The notes beneath the pieces were generated by a model. That model searched no databases. It saw only the letters and a list, made by a program, of their open reading frames with translations, and was not told the DNA's origin. This document shows positions 46,719 to 57,103 of a stretch of DNA of 64,000 bases, one piece after another. Each line of letters begins with the position of its first letter. Position 1 is the stretch's first letter. Location of the stretch: the NCBI RefSeq assembly GCF_901000735.1, contig NC_081541.1:41447021-41511020 (forward strand). The letters run 5' to 3'. This DNA is from Corylus avellana (Eukaryota; Streptophyta; Magnoliopsida; Fagales; Betulaceae). The translations under genes and the position numbers were made by a program.

Positions 46719-46840
46719 TCCTTAAAAAAAGATAGATAGTATTAAAAATAAATAGCATGCATTAAACCCTTAGATATAGATATGTTTCTAAGGTAAGCGA
46801 TTTTAAAAATCGAAAGCACTTAATGCGTAGCATTAATATC
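43700..46840. other. Intergenic sequence without supported genes
   Basis: 43880-44400 is GC-richer and looks retroelement-derived, with internal near-repeats (gctttggacaggac at about 44230, gctttgaacaggac at about 44287). A single CACTA-like end (cactacaaaaaaatcattca) is at 45242. 46370-46690 holds an AAATTACACTTTA-type MITE relic ending in a palindrome. Otherwise AT-rich. Confidence 0.4.
46625..46685. repeat. Telo-box palindrome and adjacent palindrome
   Basis: gggtttaaaccc with flanking AAACCCTA/TAGGGTTT is palindromic (about 46626-46648). It is followed at once by aaattacactttact / agtaaagtgtaattt, a perfect 30-base palindrome (46650-46680). Confidence 0.8.
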
Positions 46841-47380
46841 TCTCCATATATATGTTTTCTCCAAATTAAACGCTTGATTTGATTCTTGAGAATGGAAAAA
46901 CAATTAAATGGTCGGAAGATGTAAAGTCTCCGAGAACTTTACTTTAGTACGCACATCCATTCATATTTCATTCGATAAAAGGACCGGCACCGGCAGTCCT
47001 TTTTAAAACGCTCTCGCTTCTCGATTGCGCACACAAAGTGCTGTGATTTGGTCTGACTCCGCCTCTCGATCGATCTCTCCTCTATTTGTTCTGTCTGCGC
47101 TCTCAGTCTGATCAGGTACGCTTTACCTCCCAAATTTATCTTGGATTTTTTATTTCATCCGGGATATGATTTCCTTGTAATTAATTATGTTTTTCAATAT
47201 TTTTAAGGTGGTTTAATATTAATCAGTAGAATGAATAAAAATTGGAAATTCTAAAATTGTTTTAAAGTCAATTAAGGTTATGATGATCTTAAATACTTTT
47301 GGAATTTGGTTGTTACGAAAACCTACCGTTGAGGAACACCATTCAAATCTGAAGCCCCTCCTCCTCCGATCCATCAAGAA

Positions 47381-47996
47381 ATGTCGCATCCAACGTCTAA
47401 GGTACAAATTAATGTTTCACTTCCGTTATTCCATGATAAATAAATAATAAAAAGAAAAAAAACTGTCATGTTTTATTACAGAGAGTGATATTGAAGGTGC
47501 AATTACAAGATAAAACAGCGAAGCTAAAGGCTATGGAGGCACTCTTTGGTCTTCAAGGTACAACATTTTTACCTGATCCAAAATCATGTTATTTGGGTTC
47601 AAAAGAAAATCTGTTTCAATAATTCAAGTTGATTAGTCAAATTAGTTTAATTGATTTTTTTTTTTTTTGTTAGATCTTAAGTCATATATATATATATATG
47701 CTGACAAATTTGCCTGGTTTAATTTGTAACCTAATTTTTTAGGTGTGGATTCAATCTCAATAGACATCAAGGAACAGAAATTAATCCTGATCGGGGACAT
47801 TGATCCGGTTGATGTAGTCACCAAGTTGAGGATGTTCTTCCCCACGGACATATTATCTGTTGGACTAGCAACAGAGCCTGAGAAGGAGAAGGAGAAGGAG
47901 AAGGAAGATCCCCTGAGGAGGACGTGGGAAGATCCTGAGAGAGAGGAGCTAAAGAAGGAGCTTTACGCGCTATACTATGGCAAGCCTATATATTGA
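47381..47996 (+). CDS. HMA-domain protein, HIPP-like (3 exons, 116 aa)
   Basis: Exons 47381-47401, 47482-47557 and 47743-47996, all with GT/AG borders (AAG|GTACAA, TTACAG|AGAGTG, CAAG|GTACAA, TTTTAG|GTGTGG). The joined frame is 117 codons including the stop. The product begins [17 protein letters not shown], then [40 protein letters not shown] and [16 protein letters not shown]. This is the beta-alpha-beta fold of the HMA superfamily as found in heavy-metal-associated isoprenylated plant proteins. A Lys/Glu run and a charged helix follow, ending YYGKPIY. The metal-binding CxxC is absent and so is a C-terminal CaaX box, so metal binding and prenylation are unlikely. Polyadenylation-type AATAAA motifs lie just after the stop (from 48003). 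A donor-like CAG|GTACGC at 47114 suggests a further 5'UTR intron. Confidence 0.85.
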
Positions 47997-47999
47997 AAC

Positions 48000-49195
48000 A
48001 TAAATAAATAAATGAAACACAATATTAATTAATAATAGTAAAAAGAATGACTATATATATATAATCATATTTTTGTTTAGTGTACGTTTTTATGTAGGCT
48101 AGCTGTCAGATGTTGCCATCTTCAGTGTAGTGAAATCGTACACCATCATGGAATATCTTGGATTATTCCATCCATTGTCAATCGTCGTAATAAAATAAAC
48201 ATGATATCTGTTCATGTTTTTTTAAAGGTACAACTTACAATTGTTTATTTTCCAATAAACTCATTGAGAGACTGATTTTTTTTTTTTTTTTTTTTTAAAG
48301 GGTTGAAAACATAGTAATTACTAATTATGATTTGGGCAATTTATTTAAAATAATTGGTCTACATTAATTGTGACAATATGTAAGAGAGAAGGAAAAACAA
48401 ATTGTATAAGTTTATTAAGTTATAAGGGGGTCCGAACTAGTCTTATTAGTTTTGCACGAGTGGTTCCACTACTCCTAATAACTTAGTTTAAATTAGCCGA
48501 ACCACTCTTATTAGTAGTATTTGGGCACTCTAAAAACCAAATAGTAGTTTACAGTAATTGGACTATTCTAAATAAAATAAAATAAAATAAAAATAAATAC
48601 TAATTCAACGACATTTTATCTGTTGGATTCTTCGTGTCAAATATTAAGGAAAGACATAAAGTGAAAAGGTTCATATTTTCCAAAATTCAAAGTCAACCAT
48701 TTAAAAAGATCATGATCTAATTAACCAAAATATTTTCCAAATTAATGCATCGAATAGTTTATCAAAAATGATTGTGAATATTGCTTAAGACTGAATTCTT
48801 GACAAGTAATAGCAAATATCCTACTTGTAAATCTACTTCAGTCAATTATATATCCATTCAGTCTTATCCAATAAATGCATGGCTAATTAAAGGCGCATGT
48901 TAGCATAAGAAGAAAAAAAGGGGGAGAGAGATTTCATCTAGTGACCTCGCTTTATGAGGTGTCGTCTCCAAGTGATAGTAATGGTGGAATTTCCCAACAA
49001 TTAATTAATCTTAAATGAGCGTTTAACACCATGTATTTATTGGTGTTTTACTAACAAACACAAACACACCAAAAAAAAAAAAAAAAAACCCTCAATTTTT
49101 CCTTTAAGAAAGGTCAACAGAAGTCTTTCTCTAAAACCAATATATAATATGTATACAAAGTCTTCATCAAGTGTACGTTGAGTTGGAATCTTCCA
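48000..49195. other. Intergenic, AT-rich, nothing recognised
   Basis: 3' flank of the HMA gene followed by simple AT-rich sequence with poly-T (48271-48296) and poly-A (49073-49088) runs. No reading frame or terminal repeats of note. Confidence 0.45.
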
Positions 49196-49199
49196 CTTC

Positions 49200-49627
49200 C
49201 TAGAAAAGTCTACGGTTACATGTCCGAAAAATAAATCTAGACAAGAATGTTGAGCGGATTACATCGAGGAAAAGTTTACAATGAAGCAAACCAAAAAAGA
49301 TAATTGGGACAGAAGCAAAAGCAATTGTAACTTTTGGAACAATTGCCATTTTTTTTTGACAGACCAAAAAGCAAGTTGCACCGAAGGCTACAACCATGCT
49401 TACTACAGAGATGAAGAGCGTGGTTAGTCCAAACACCAACCTTTTAGGTACGTAATGAATGGAGGAAATCCTTTTCTGTGTAGCGACATGTGAGAATTGA
49501 CAAAAAAATTAATACTGAACTTGAAGAGGATATCAATGCCATTGCATCTGATATGAAGAATACTACAAATCAATCATGTTTCAAAAAAAATAGTTGTTCC
49601 CTTTTCTTGATCATCGCCACCTGGTAC
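49200..49627 (-). pseudogene. Ankyrin-repeat/PGG-domain protein, C-terminal exon relic
   Basis: On the minus strand the sequence starts VPGGDDQEKGTTIF, the diagnostic start of the PGG domain of plant ankyrin-repeat membrane proteins (ITN1/ACD6-like). After a frameshift in the T run and a stop it continues SDAMALISSSSSVLIFLSIL and TCRYTEKDFLHSL. A 4-base insertion (CGTA, about 49450) then shifts the frame to KRLVFGLTTLFISVVSMVVA and IPVT-like VPIIFFGLLHCKLFLDVIRS, ending at the TAG at 49200. These are the transmembrane helices of the domain. No ankyrin repeats remain. The fragment stops exactly where the DUF247 F 3' flank begins. Confidence 0.8.
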
Positions 49628-49822
49628 ATATAATAGTGTATAGAAATTTATGTATTGAAGCACACATATACTCTCGGCTCATAATAAGAAAAAGGAAAAC
49701 AACTGGTAAAACCTCTGAAGATAGTGATCAGAGGATATCACAACTCACAAGCCAAACAGGACGACTAGAAAGTTTAGATGCAATAATCCATTGCAGACGC
49801 TAATTAACCACATATGGATGCT

Positions 49823-51199
49823 TCATTTCTTAAAGACAAATGGCCGAAGGAAACTCCAGAATTGGTAAAGCAAGACAACCAATGCAACTGTTGTCGCAGT
49901 GCCTCTCCAAAAATCACGGAAAAACTCGCTTTTCATGGTTGCCATGATGCGGTTCAAATGGTTATCACTGTACTCATTAATCTGTTTACCCAAATCGGAG
50001 TAACATGAGTTGTCTTCCACAATCTGAAGGCAAAGTCCGTTGATCAGAGCCGCCACCGCAGCATTGCTACCAATATTGTTAACAATGACATTTTTATCAA
50101 CAAGCAACTCCACATCTTTTTCATTGTCGATTAGATAGTCCAATAGCACAGCATAATTGCAGATGTAAGTTTCAGATGGATAATGACATTGCTCCAAAGC
50201 AATCAGGTTTCGGAAAACAGCTTCAGTACTGTCGTCAATCACAACGATTGGGACTTCCAAGATACTTTGCATACGCTCCAAGCACTTAACCCCTTTCAAG
50301 CATGGTAAGCAAGCCAAGAGCCATGACATATTACAGCACGGAAAGTGTCCCAAGCACTTGTTCCCAGCAAATGTTATGTCAAGTAAGCGTTTGTTAACTG
50401 CTTTGAACTTCAAACCTGCATCGTCAAGCTTTGTGGCGCAATATCGAGTATGAAAATGTTCTTTAGGGTGAAGGTTTGGTACTGAACATAACAAAAATCT
50501 TACCAAATCTGTGAAATGTTTTATTTCCTTGCCGATGATGGAGTCTGGCTGATGATCATAGTCTTTAAAGTAATTGCGACAAAGCTTGACAAAAAAAGGA
50601 TCCTTTTTGTGTTCCTCAATTTGCTTGTCTTCTTCATGATGGTTGAAACTGGAAGAGTCATTTAAATCGAAGGCGAGCATATATAATTTCTCAAGAATAA
50701 AAAAAGGAAGTTGATTCTCAAGTAGCATCAAGTCATGAGTTATACCAAGTCTTAGCCATGGTTTACTCAATATGTAATCACTTCCATCATTCCTATCATT
50801 CCTCGAGAAGAGCTCAATTATAAAGATGGCATCCAATAGAATCATTTTCACAAAATCATTACTGTTGTGCTCAATGGTCTCCGAATAGCAATGACGGATT
50901 TTTACTTCGTTGTCTTTAATGATCTTTAGAAAACCCTCTTGGCTCCTCTCGGTCTGATCAAAGAAATCCTTCAAATATCGCATTTTGTGCATTTCCATGT
51001 CTGTCGATCCATTTATGTGGTGATGAAATGGACCTATTGAAACTAGCTTAGGAGTATAAGCTTCTTCATTTACCATGCGTAGTTTCTTGGGAACTCTGTA
51101 GATACAACATTCCGGCCACTCCGCAGGGGGCAGGTGGGGGGGAATGTCAATGAAATAGTCCTTGCATTCAGCTTCTTTTCCAGTGGAAGCACTAGCCAT
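49823..51199 (-). CDS. DUF247 protein, gene F, 458 aa
   Basis: Intact DUF247 CDS, same subgroup as A and E. Blocks: CCIYRVPKKLRMVN, AYTPKLVSIGPFHH, FVKMILLDAIFIIELF, HDLMLLENQLPFFILEKLY, KHFTDLVRFLL, ATKLDDAGLKFKAV, the Cys-rich insert FPCCNMSWLLACLPCLKGVK (about 285-305), FRNLIALEQCHYP, and an anchor FWRGTATTVALVVLLYQF. The first ATG (51199) corresponds to the second Met of A and E: the GAGGGATGG segment is missing because the acceptor (TATTAG|GAAAAG at 51206/51205) lies only 6 bases before the start. Confidence 0.93.
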   Translation of the reverse strand: MASASTGKEAECKDYFIDIPPHLPPAEWPECCIYRVPKKLRMVNEEAYTPKLVSIGPFHHHINGSTDMEMHKMRYLKDFFDQTERSQEGFLKIIKDNEVKIRHCYSETIEHNSNDFVKMILLDAIFIIELFSRNDRNDGSDYILSKPWLRLGITHDLMLLENQLPFFILEKLYMLAFDLNDSSSFNHHEEDKQIEEHKKDPFFVKLCRNYFKDYDHQPDSIIGKEIKHFTDLVRFLLCSVPNLHPKEHFHTRYCATKLDDAGLKFKAVNKRLLDITFAGNKCLGHFPCCNMSWLLACLPCLKGVKCLERMQSILEVPIVVIDDSTEAVFRNLIALEQCHYPSETYICNYAVLLDYLIDNEKDVELLVDKNVIVNNIGSNAAVAALINGLCLQIVEDNSCYSDLGKQINEYSDNHLNRIMATMKSEFFRDFWRGTATTVALVVLLYQFWSFLRPFVFKK

Positions 51200-51205
51200 C
51201 TTTTC

Positions 51206-53877
51206 CTAATAACAAGTAAGAAAAAGTTAGTGGCAATATAATAGAAATCAAAATTGACAATAGAGCATTTTTGCAATGCAATTGGAGATGTTGAAATTCA
51301 ACCCAAATAGATTAATATTATCACAATATATGCATGTAACTTCGGATATATTTCATTTCTAGGTAGGGTAGCTAACAAAATTACAAGTCAGTTCCATTCA
51401 TAGTCTTGAAATTAATGAATAAATCAATATTAAGAAAAAAGAAAAAAGTGTACGTTCTTGCAATAATTTTGAGTTCTGAGAAAAAAAAAATGTATGCATG
51501 TATGAATATATTCACACTCATTTTACTCCATCATCAATAAATAGTAAGTGACAACATTTATTTCTTTAATTTCCTCTAAATTTAATTACATTACAAAATA
51601 AGAACTTATTTGCCTATTGTATTACACACACAAAATAAATAAATAAATAAATCCCTATTAATTGTAACACCCAATAAGATAATTATAAGGTTTATTGTAA
51701 GAAAAATAACATCAAACAACAATTGGAATCAATAACATAGAAGTTTTGCTTGAAAAGTTTGCAGAAAGATCCATTTTTCAGTGTTTCATTCAAACTGTGA
51801 CGATTCTCATTCGAAAGGGACTCTAAATGAGCACAAAAATGTGTTTCAAAGAGTCTCCTCCCATTTCCGTCCAAACAGGCATCATAAAGAATGTCTCATC
51901 CTATTCTCGTCTGAACATGAGAGAGACACATGTCTCATTTTCAAATTGTTTTGAGGCTGTTTGAACGGGAAATTACTCCGTCTGAACGATGAGTGCCAAA
52001 GCACTATAAAATTTTTAGCCATTTTCTCCCCAAGTCTAACACCAGAAATGCAATCCTCGGTGCTAGGGCATCGTTTTGACCCGATTGATTTGAGGTAAAT
52101 CTATAAATCCTAGTTTTTGCTTGAAGTTGAGTTGATTTTGGGAGTTTTGGCTTATTCCTCAAGTTTCTTTAGAGATTTTGTATTTAGAGGAGTACTAAAC
52201 CACATTATTCAAGCCTCGAGTTGAGGTTCCTTGACGTGAAACTTCAGATTTTGCCAAGAATCAAGGTGAGGTTAAACTAGGTTTTTCTATAAATGTTATA
52301 AATCGTGGTTTTGGTGCCTAACCCTAGGATTTTTCCTATGGATTAGTGTTATTAGTCAACGGAATGTCTAATGGAACCCTAGATTTCTATGGGTTGCAAT
52401 TTAGTGATGGATACTTGTGATGTTCAAGTATCTTTGAAGTGTTTAGAATTAGTAAAGTTAACAGTCGAATCTAACCATGTAATTGCAATGTGAAATGCAG
52501 AGGTGCATTGCAACGCTTGAGTTGAAAATCCTACTCAATTGCATTCAAGTGGATCATCTAATTATTTTACTTACTAAGAAAAAAATAGTTTTCAAAACTT
52601 TTTCAAAAGCATGATATGGATATTTGACTTTGAGCGATGTTATGTTAATATATACATGATTTTTGATACTTTGATGATTTGAAAAATGTTTATGAAATAC
52701 ATTTTGATGAATGTTTATGACTGTTTTCAGTGAGATATACTAAATTTGAGATATATTATGATGTTGTAAGTTGAATATGAATACATTGATGGTTTGTATG
52801 AATTTATTACATGTTTACGTGGATTTATGATATGTACTACAAATGGTACTAGCATGAGCAAAAGCATGATATAAACAATGAAATGAAAATTGTATGATGT
52901 CATGGCACGATTGGTGGTTCCCCAATAGTAGAGGTGTGTAGTGTCTCACTACTGCGAAACAGGTCCCTCATGAAAACGCAAAACGTAAACAATATGATGG
53001 CGTATAACAATGATGATGATGATGATGATAATGATGTATGATTATGAAGATGTTGTAACAAAAGCATGCATGGTATTGAGTTTTATGATTATTTATGATA
53101 TGATTTATGTGGGATTTCATGCTAAATGTATCAGTATGCAAATGTGACCGAGTGAAATTAATAGAACATATGTATATCATTACAGCTAGATTGCACATGA
53201 TGACTTTCGGTACATGTTTTACTGCTTTCTTTTTTGGTAAGTTGTGTTTTACTACTTAGATATGCTTGTAAGCTACTTTCACCCAAAATAGTGAATGCAT
53301 GCCTGATGCCTATAAGTATAGCTAAGTTATTTAATATATACAATACTTATGACTTAGATGGGTTTGTATGTATATGATTCTGAGCGGGAGATCAGAGCTT
53401 ACATCTACATTCACAACTAATCAGTATGTTTCCAAAGAATTTTCACAACTATGGTGTTTACTTCATCAACTACGAATTAAATGTTATAAAAGAAATGAAA
53501 TCCTAAGTTAAGGTAGTTGTTAACGTAACCTTACATAGGAGTGAGAAGTTGGCTTATTGCAAAAAGTCAATAATTTTTATATATACCGAGACCGTAAACT
53601 CATTAATCCGCTATCTTGTGCGATTGTGCTTAACTCTACGATCGCATAAATATTGGTATTGTTGATGAAGATACAAAGGAGTGCAATGAGGATCTGGTAG
53701 CTCTATACATAAATGCAATATGTATGGACCAACTAAATCGTTCAAATTAAAAGTGTAGGACTAAATTGACATCTACATCACAGTCTAAAGGTAATATTTG
53801 TATTTTTCCCTAAAAATAATTCATCAAACATTATGATCATGAATAACAAAATAAAGTGAAACGATGGAGGAAAGAAC
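51206..53877 (-). other. Predicted 5'UTR intron of gene F
   Basis: Donor TTACAG|GTTCTT at 53878/53877, acceptor TATTAG|GAAAAG at 51206/51205, length 2672. Most of the intron is a solo-LTR-like insertion starting at 51663. Confidence 0.55.
51663..53602 (+). mobile_element. Probable solo LTR (Ty3/gypsy type) in the intron of F
   Basis: Starts TGTAACACCC, a common plant LTR start, after TTAAT (51658-51662). A candidate end ...CTCA at 53602 is followed by TTAAT (53603-53607). The interior (ATG-rich tracts, gatgatgatgatgatgata at about 53010, ccccaatagtagaggtgtgt at 52921) has the texture of long LTRs of Ty3/gypsy elements. About 100 further bases up to 53705 are also foreign to the other units, so the true right end may lie near 53700 and the TTAAT match could be chance. 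No gag/pol sequence is present. Confidence 0.5.
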
Positions 53878-54051
53878 CTGTAAATTTTGCTTTAAAGAAT
53901 GCTTTATAGGCTTGGAGCACCTCTTAAAAGCCACGCTGATAGCAAATCTCCTCTCTTCTTGCACACCTACTTATACAGTTATACTATGTGCTCTCTCTCT
54001 CTCAAAAATAACAAGCACAAAACACGTTATGCTTTCAATATCGTCATTCTC
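53878..54051 (-). promoter_or_regulatory. Promoter and leader exon block of gene F
   Basis: Conserved element intact at 54015-54051, short GA repeat, weak TATA box (TGTATAAGTAG, near 53967-53977), leader ending TTACAG|GTTCTT at 53878/53877. Confidence 0.55.
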
Positions 54052-54689
54052 ACAAAATCAAAAGCATTTCCAAGCAAGAAATTACTATTCCTTTCTTTTG
54101 CGTAGAAGCTACAATTGATTTCCAACAGCAAAAATCTGAGTTTATGAATGATTTTTAAAAACTACGTATATATATATAAAATAAGCAAATATTTTTATGC
54201 TTCTCACTCTTTATCGCTTTCTGTTTCTTCCGGGAGAAAAAACATAAAAAATAAATAAATAAATTAAAAAAAAAAAAAGTATGAAATTTTAGGCTAAAAT
54301 GCATGAAAACCACTCCAATTGTTTCAAATGTTGATAAATGTGATTTGATTCCTCTATTGAGGATGCATGGCTTCGTTTGAGGTAATAAGAAGCACATGCA
54401 CATCGCATCGTGCTTTTGCGAAAAGAAAAAAACAAATATGCTTTGTTTTGCTTTGATAACGCTATATATTCTTTGATTACCAAACACGAGCAGAATAATC
54501 TTTGCTTGGGGAACACAGACTATTATAATTATAATCTTCGCAGCAGCTTGTTGGTTCAAAAAGCAACCACCAACATCTGTTATCCGCACATATTCGTTAT
54601 CTTCATATACAGATGGGGATGAGACTAGCAAAAACTATTATTTGTACTTGCAAATGCGGATAACGATTTTAAAATATGCAAATGCGATT

Positions 54690-55460
54690 AATAACCCCTT
54701 TGCTGCCTTTACCCTAGTCTCAATCAAGCAAACTAAGCAAACTTCATTATTTTTTATCATGCTTTTCACCTCGCATTGTTTAGAGCTATAGGGGTTATTT
54801 AAACCTCTCACATTGAATAAGAGAAGGTTGATATATATATATATATATGTAGTTGGTGAGAAGCCTGTCATCAACACCTCCTCCTCACCCATTTTACTGA
54901 TCTATCCTTCTAACCTGACCCTCTTCAAAATCATTCCCATCAGCCATTCAGCCATCAGCCCTAGTGCAAGGAACGCTAGAGGGCGTGTTACTCTACAAGC
55001 GTTCCTACTTTTTAGTGGGGTTGTTCGCAAAGTACAACATCCCCATATGAAAACGTTTTATTAAAAGGCCTCTATTTCAAGCGTTACTAAACTTGGTTTT
55101 TTTTAGCAGTGAGCCAACATCTAAAAAAGAGTTGGAGCAGTTTTTGTTGAGTGAGTTTTCCCTGAAGATCTGACTTCAGTCCACTGCCTCTGCACTTCAC
55201 CACTATTATCTTTTGCTTCATTCATCCCACCTAGCTTCTTCAATGTTATAGCTAGGTTCCTTCTTGTAAACCTCCTTCTGAACTTGTTAATTTTTCAACT
55301 CTAGTACGTCATGCATAAGATGCATGACCAAATGACTTACATTTCTTACATTTTATAAGCTGCCAAGGGTACTGAACCCTTACTTACTTTTACTGGTTCA
55401 CCATAAACCCCAGTGATTTCAACCTCTTTGTGAAAATCTGATTCAATGCAACCTTAACAA
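54690..55460 (-). mobile_element. Decayed L1-type LINE fragment
   Basis: The minus-strand frame at about 54700-54840 reads LLLFNVRGLNNPYSSKQCEV and NNEVCLVCLIETRVK, which is the start of a plant LINE ORF2 endonuclease (NVRGLN...LVCLIETRV). Further upstream on the same strand (about 55325-55375) is CKKCKSFGHAS, a zinc-knuckle-like piece as in LINE ORF1, with stops and frame changes between. Reverse transcriptase is missing. Confidence 0.65.
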
Positions 55461-55477
55461 GGACTCAAGCAAAGACT

Positions 55478-55643
55478 AGTAAAGGTTGAGACCATCACTT
55501 TTTCCGGACTTCAAAATTACTTTTATTGGATGGCAAAAGAGTAATATAAAAGAGTAAATGTTAAATGCAAAATTACCTTTTAGCCATTCCACCTCACTTT
55601 TTCTGAATGAATTCCGGAAAAAGTGATAGTCTCAAGCATTACT
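55478..55643. mobile_element. Small MITE with 30-bp inverted ends
   Basis: Left end AGTAAAGGTTGAGACCATCA and, complemented, right end AGTAATGCTTGAGACTATCA, both continuing CTTTTTCCGGA. 166 bases, no coding capacity. The target duplication is unclear. The element at 58279-58505 has related ends (GAGTAATGCTA). Confidence 0.6.
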
Positions 55644-55898
55644 CATAGAGCAAATCCTAATCGAAGTTGTTCTTCAATTATAATATCAGCACAAAAAAGT
55701 TTGTCAACTGGGGTGTACAAATGTGGTAGTTATTAACTACTAATTGCCTAACCACTGATAATTATAATTAACCACATAACCGCCTAGAATTGTTGTGGTT
55801 AACCTCTCTAGCTTCTTCCCGGATATCGCCCAAAGATCTTCTTGATTCGTTGATAAGCCTTGATTTCGTCCCCACATCCTCAACCTAAACATCATCAA

Positions 55899-56051
55899 CA
55901 GGGGCAGAACTAGCATTTAGAGTTTTGGGGATAAAACTAAAAAAATAAAAAAAAATAATTGGGGGTTAAAATTCTAATTTTAAAAAAAATTTAAGGACAT
56001 TTTTAAAAAAAAATTGGAGAAAACATATTAGTAGCCATGGTTCCGCCCCTG
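55899..56051. mobile_element. Short MITE with CAGGGGC ends
   Basis: CAGGGGCAGAACTAGC at the left and GGTTCCGCCCCTG at the right are inverted. It is related in its ends to 36503-36677. No clear duplication flanks it. Confidence 0.5.
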
Positions 56052-56218
56052 ACCATCGGCAACCATTGATTTAAGGAGAGTTCTCCTCAACGAAAACATC
56101 ACAACTGTTCGTTTCTTCTACTTCAATTCTCCGAACAATGATCAAATGGTGACCATGAACGACAAGCTTCTCAAAAAGGGAAGTGCTAGCAACTGTAACG
56201 ATCACTGCAATTGCATTA

Positions 56219-56603
56219 GAGCATCTCCAGCAAAAGTTGACAAAATAATTGTTGAAAAAGTATAAATTTTTAGTTTAACTACTCATTTTTTCATAATACA
56301 CACTCCAACAAATTCTTTATTCTACTCTTTATTTTCTTTAAATATCATTTTTTGTGGGAGAGAGTGTAAAAGAAAGAGGAGAGAGAGATTAAAAAAAAAA
56401 AGTGAGAAAAAATAATAAACGAAGTTTATAGTGTGAATAGTGAATAGACTAATTAACCTATTTATTATTCACAATAGATAAAAAAATAAATAAATAAATA
56501 AATAAATAAAATTAAGTTGCTTATTCTACGGGAGGATAAAAAATACCCATAATAATCAAATTTGACTATTATTGAAGATTTGACTATTCTTTTAGACATG
56601 CTT
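56219..56603. mobile_element. Tourist-like MITE, TSD TTA
   Basis: Starts GAGCATCTCCAGCAAAAGTT and ends, complemented, AAGCATGTCTAAAAGAATAG; TTA at 56216-56218 and 56604-56606. The ends are diverged but follow the Tourist pattern. Confidence 0.6.
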
Positions 56604-57103
56604 TTACAATTGGGCTTATAGATACCTTCTTTCTTTTTTCTTTCTTTTTCTAATTAAATGCTGAAAAAGATTACAAGGGAGGATCATTCTCACTCTTGAC
56701 CCGAATGGAAGAGAGAATGGAAGATCCTTGGCTTATAGATACCTGAAAAGTTAAAACGCATCCATATTGGGTTATTTTACTAAACTGGGCCTAGGCTGGC
56801 TTTAGTGGCCTTTTCTTTTTCCTTTTTTTTTTTTAGGCAAATTAGGAGAAAGAACACAATCGCTATAAATGAAAGTTGAACAGGAGAGAAAGAAATAAAT
56901 TTAAAATATTTTAAACCCAAAACCCAATAAAAATTTTGATTATGAATTAGAGTAGAAAATTTGAATTTAGCGTGGTGTAATCTTCGGGTGCATGCGTTTC
57001 CTCTTTGGGCATTAGTCCAACAAAAATCATAAATGGCCTAGTATTCCTTTTTACTACCATTTGTTTAATTCAAATCTTGCTAGATTATGTATTACCAACA
57101 AAT

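Noticed and set aside
52990..53060. gatgatgatgat run as a microsatellite of interest or CRISPR-like array
   Set aside because: Short imperfect simple repeat typical of long plant LTRs; there are no spaced repeats anywhere in the window.
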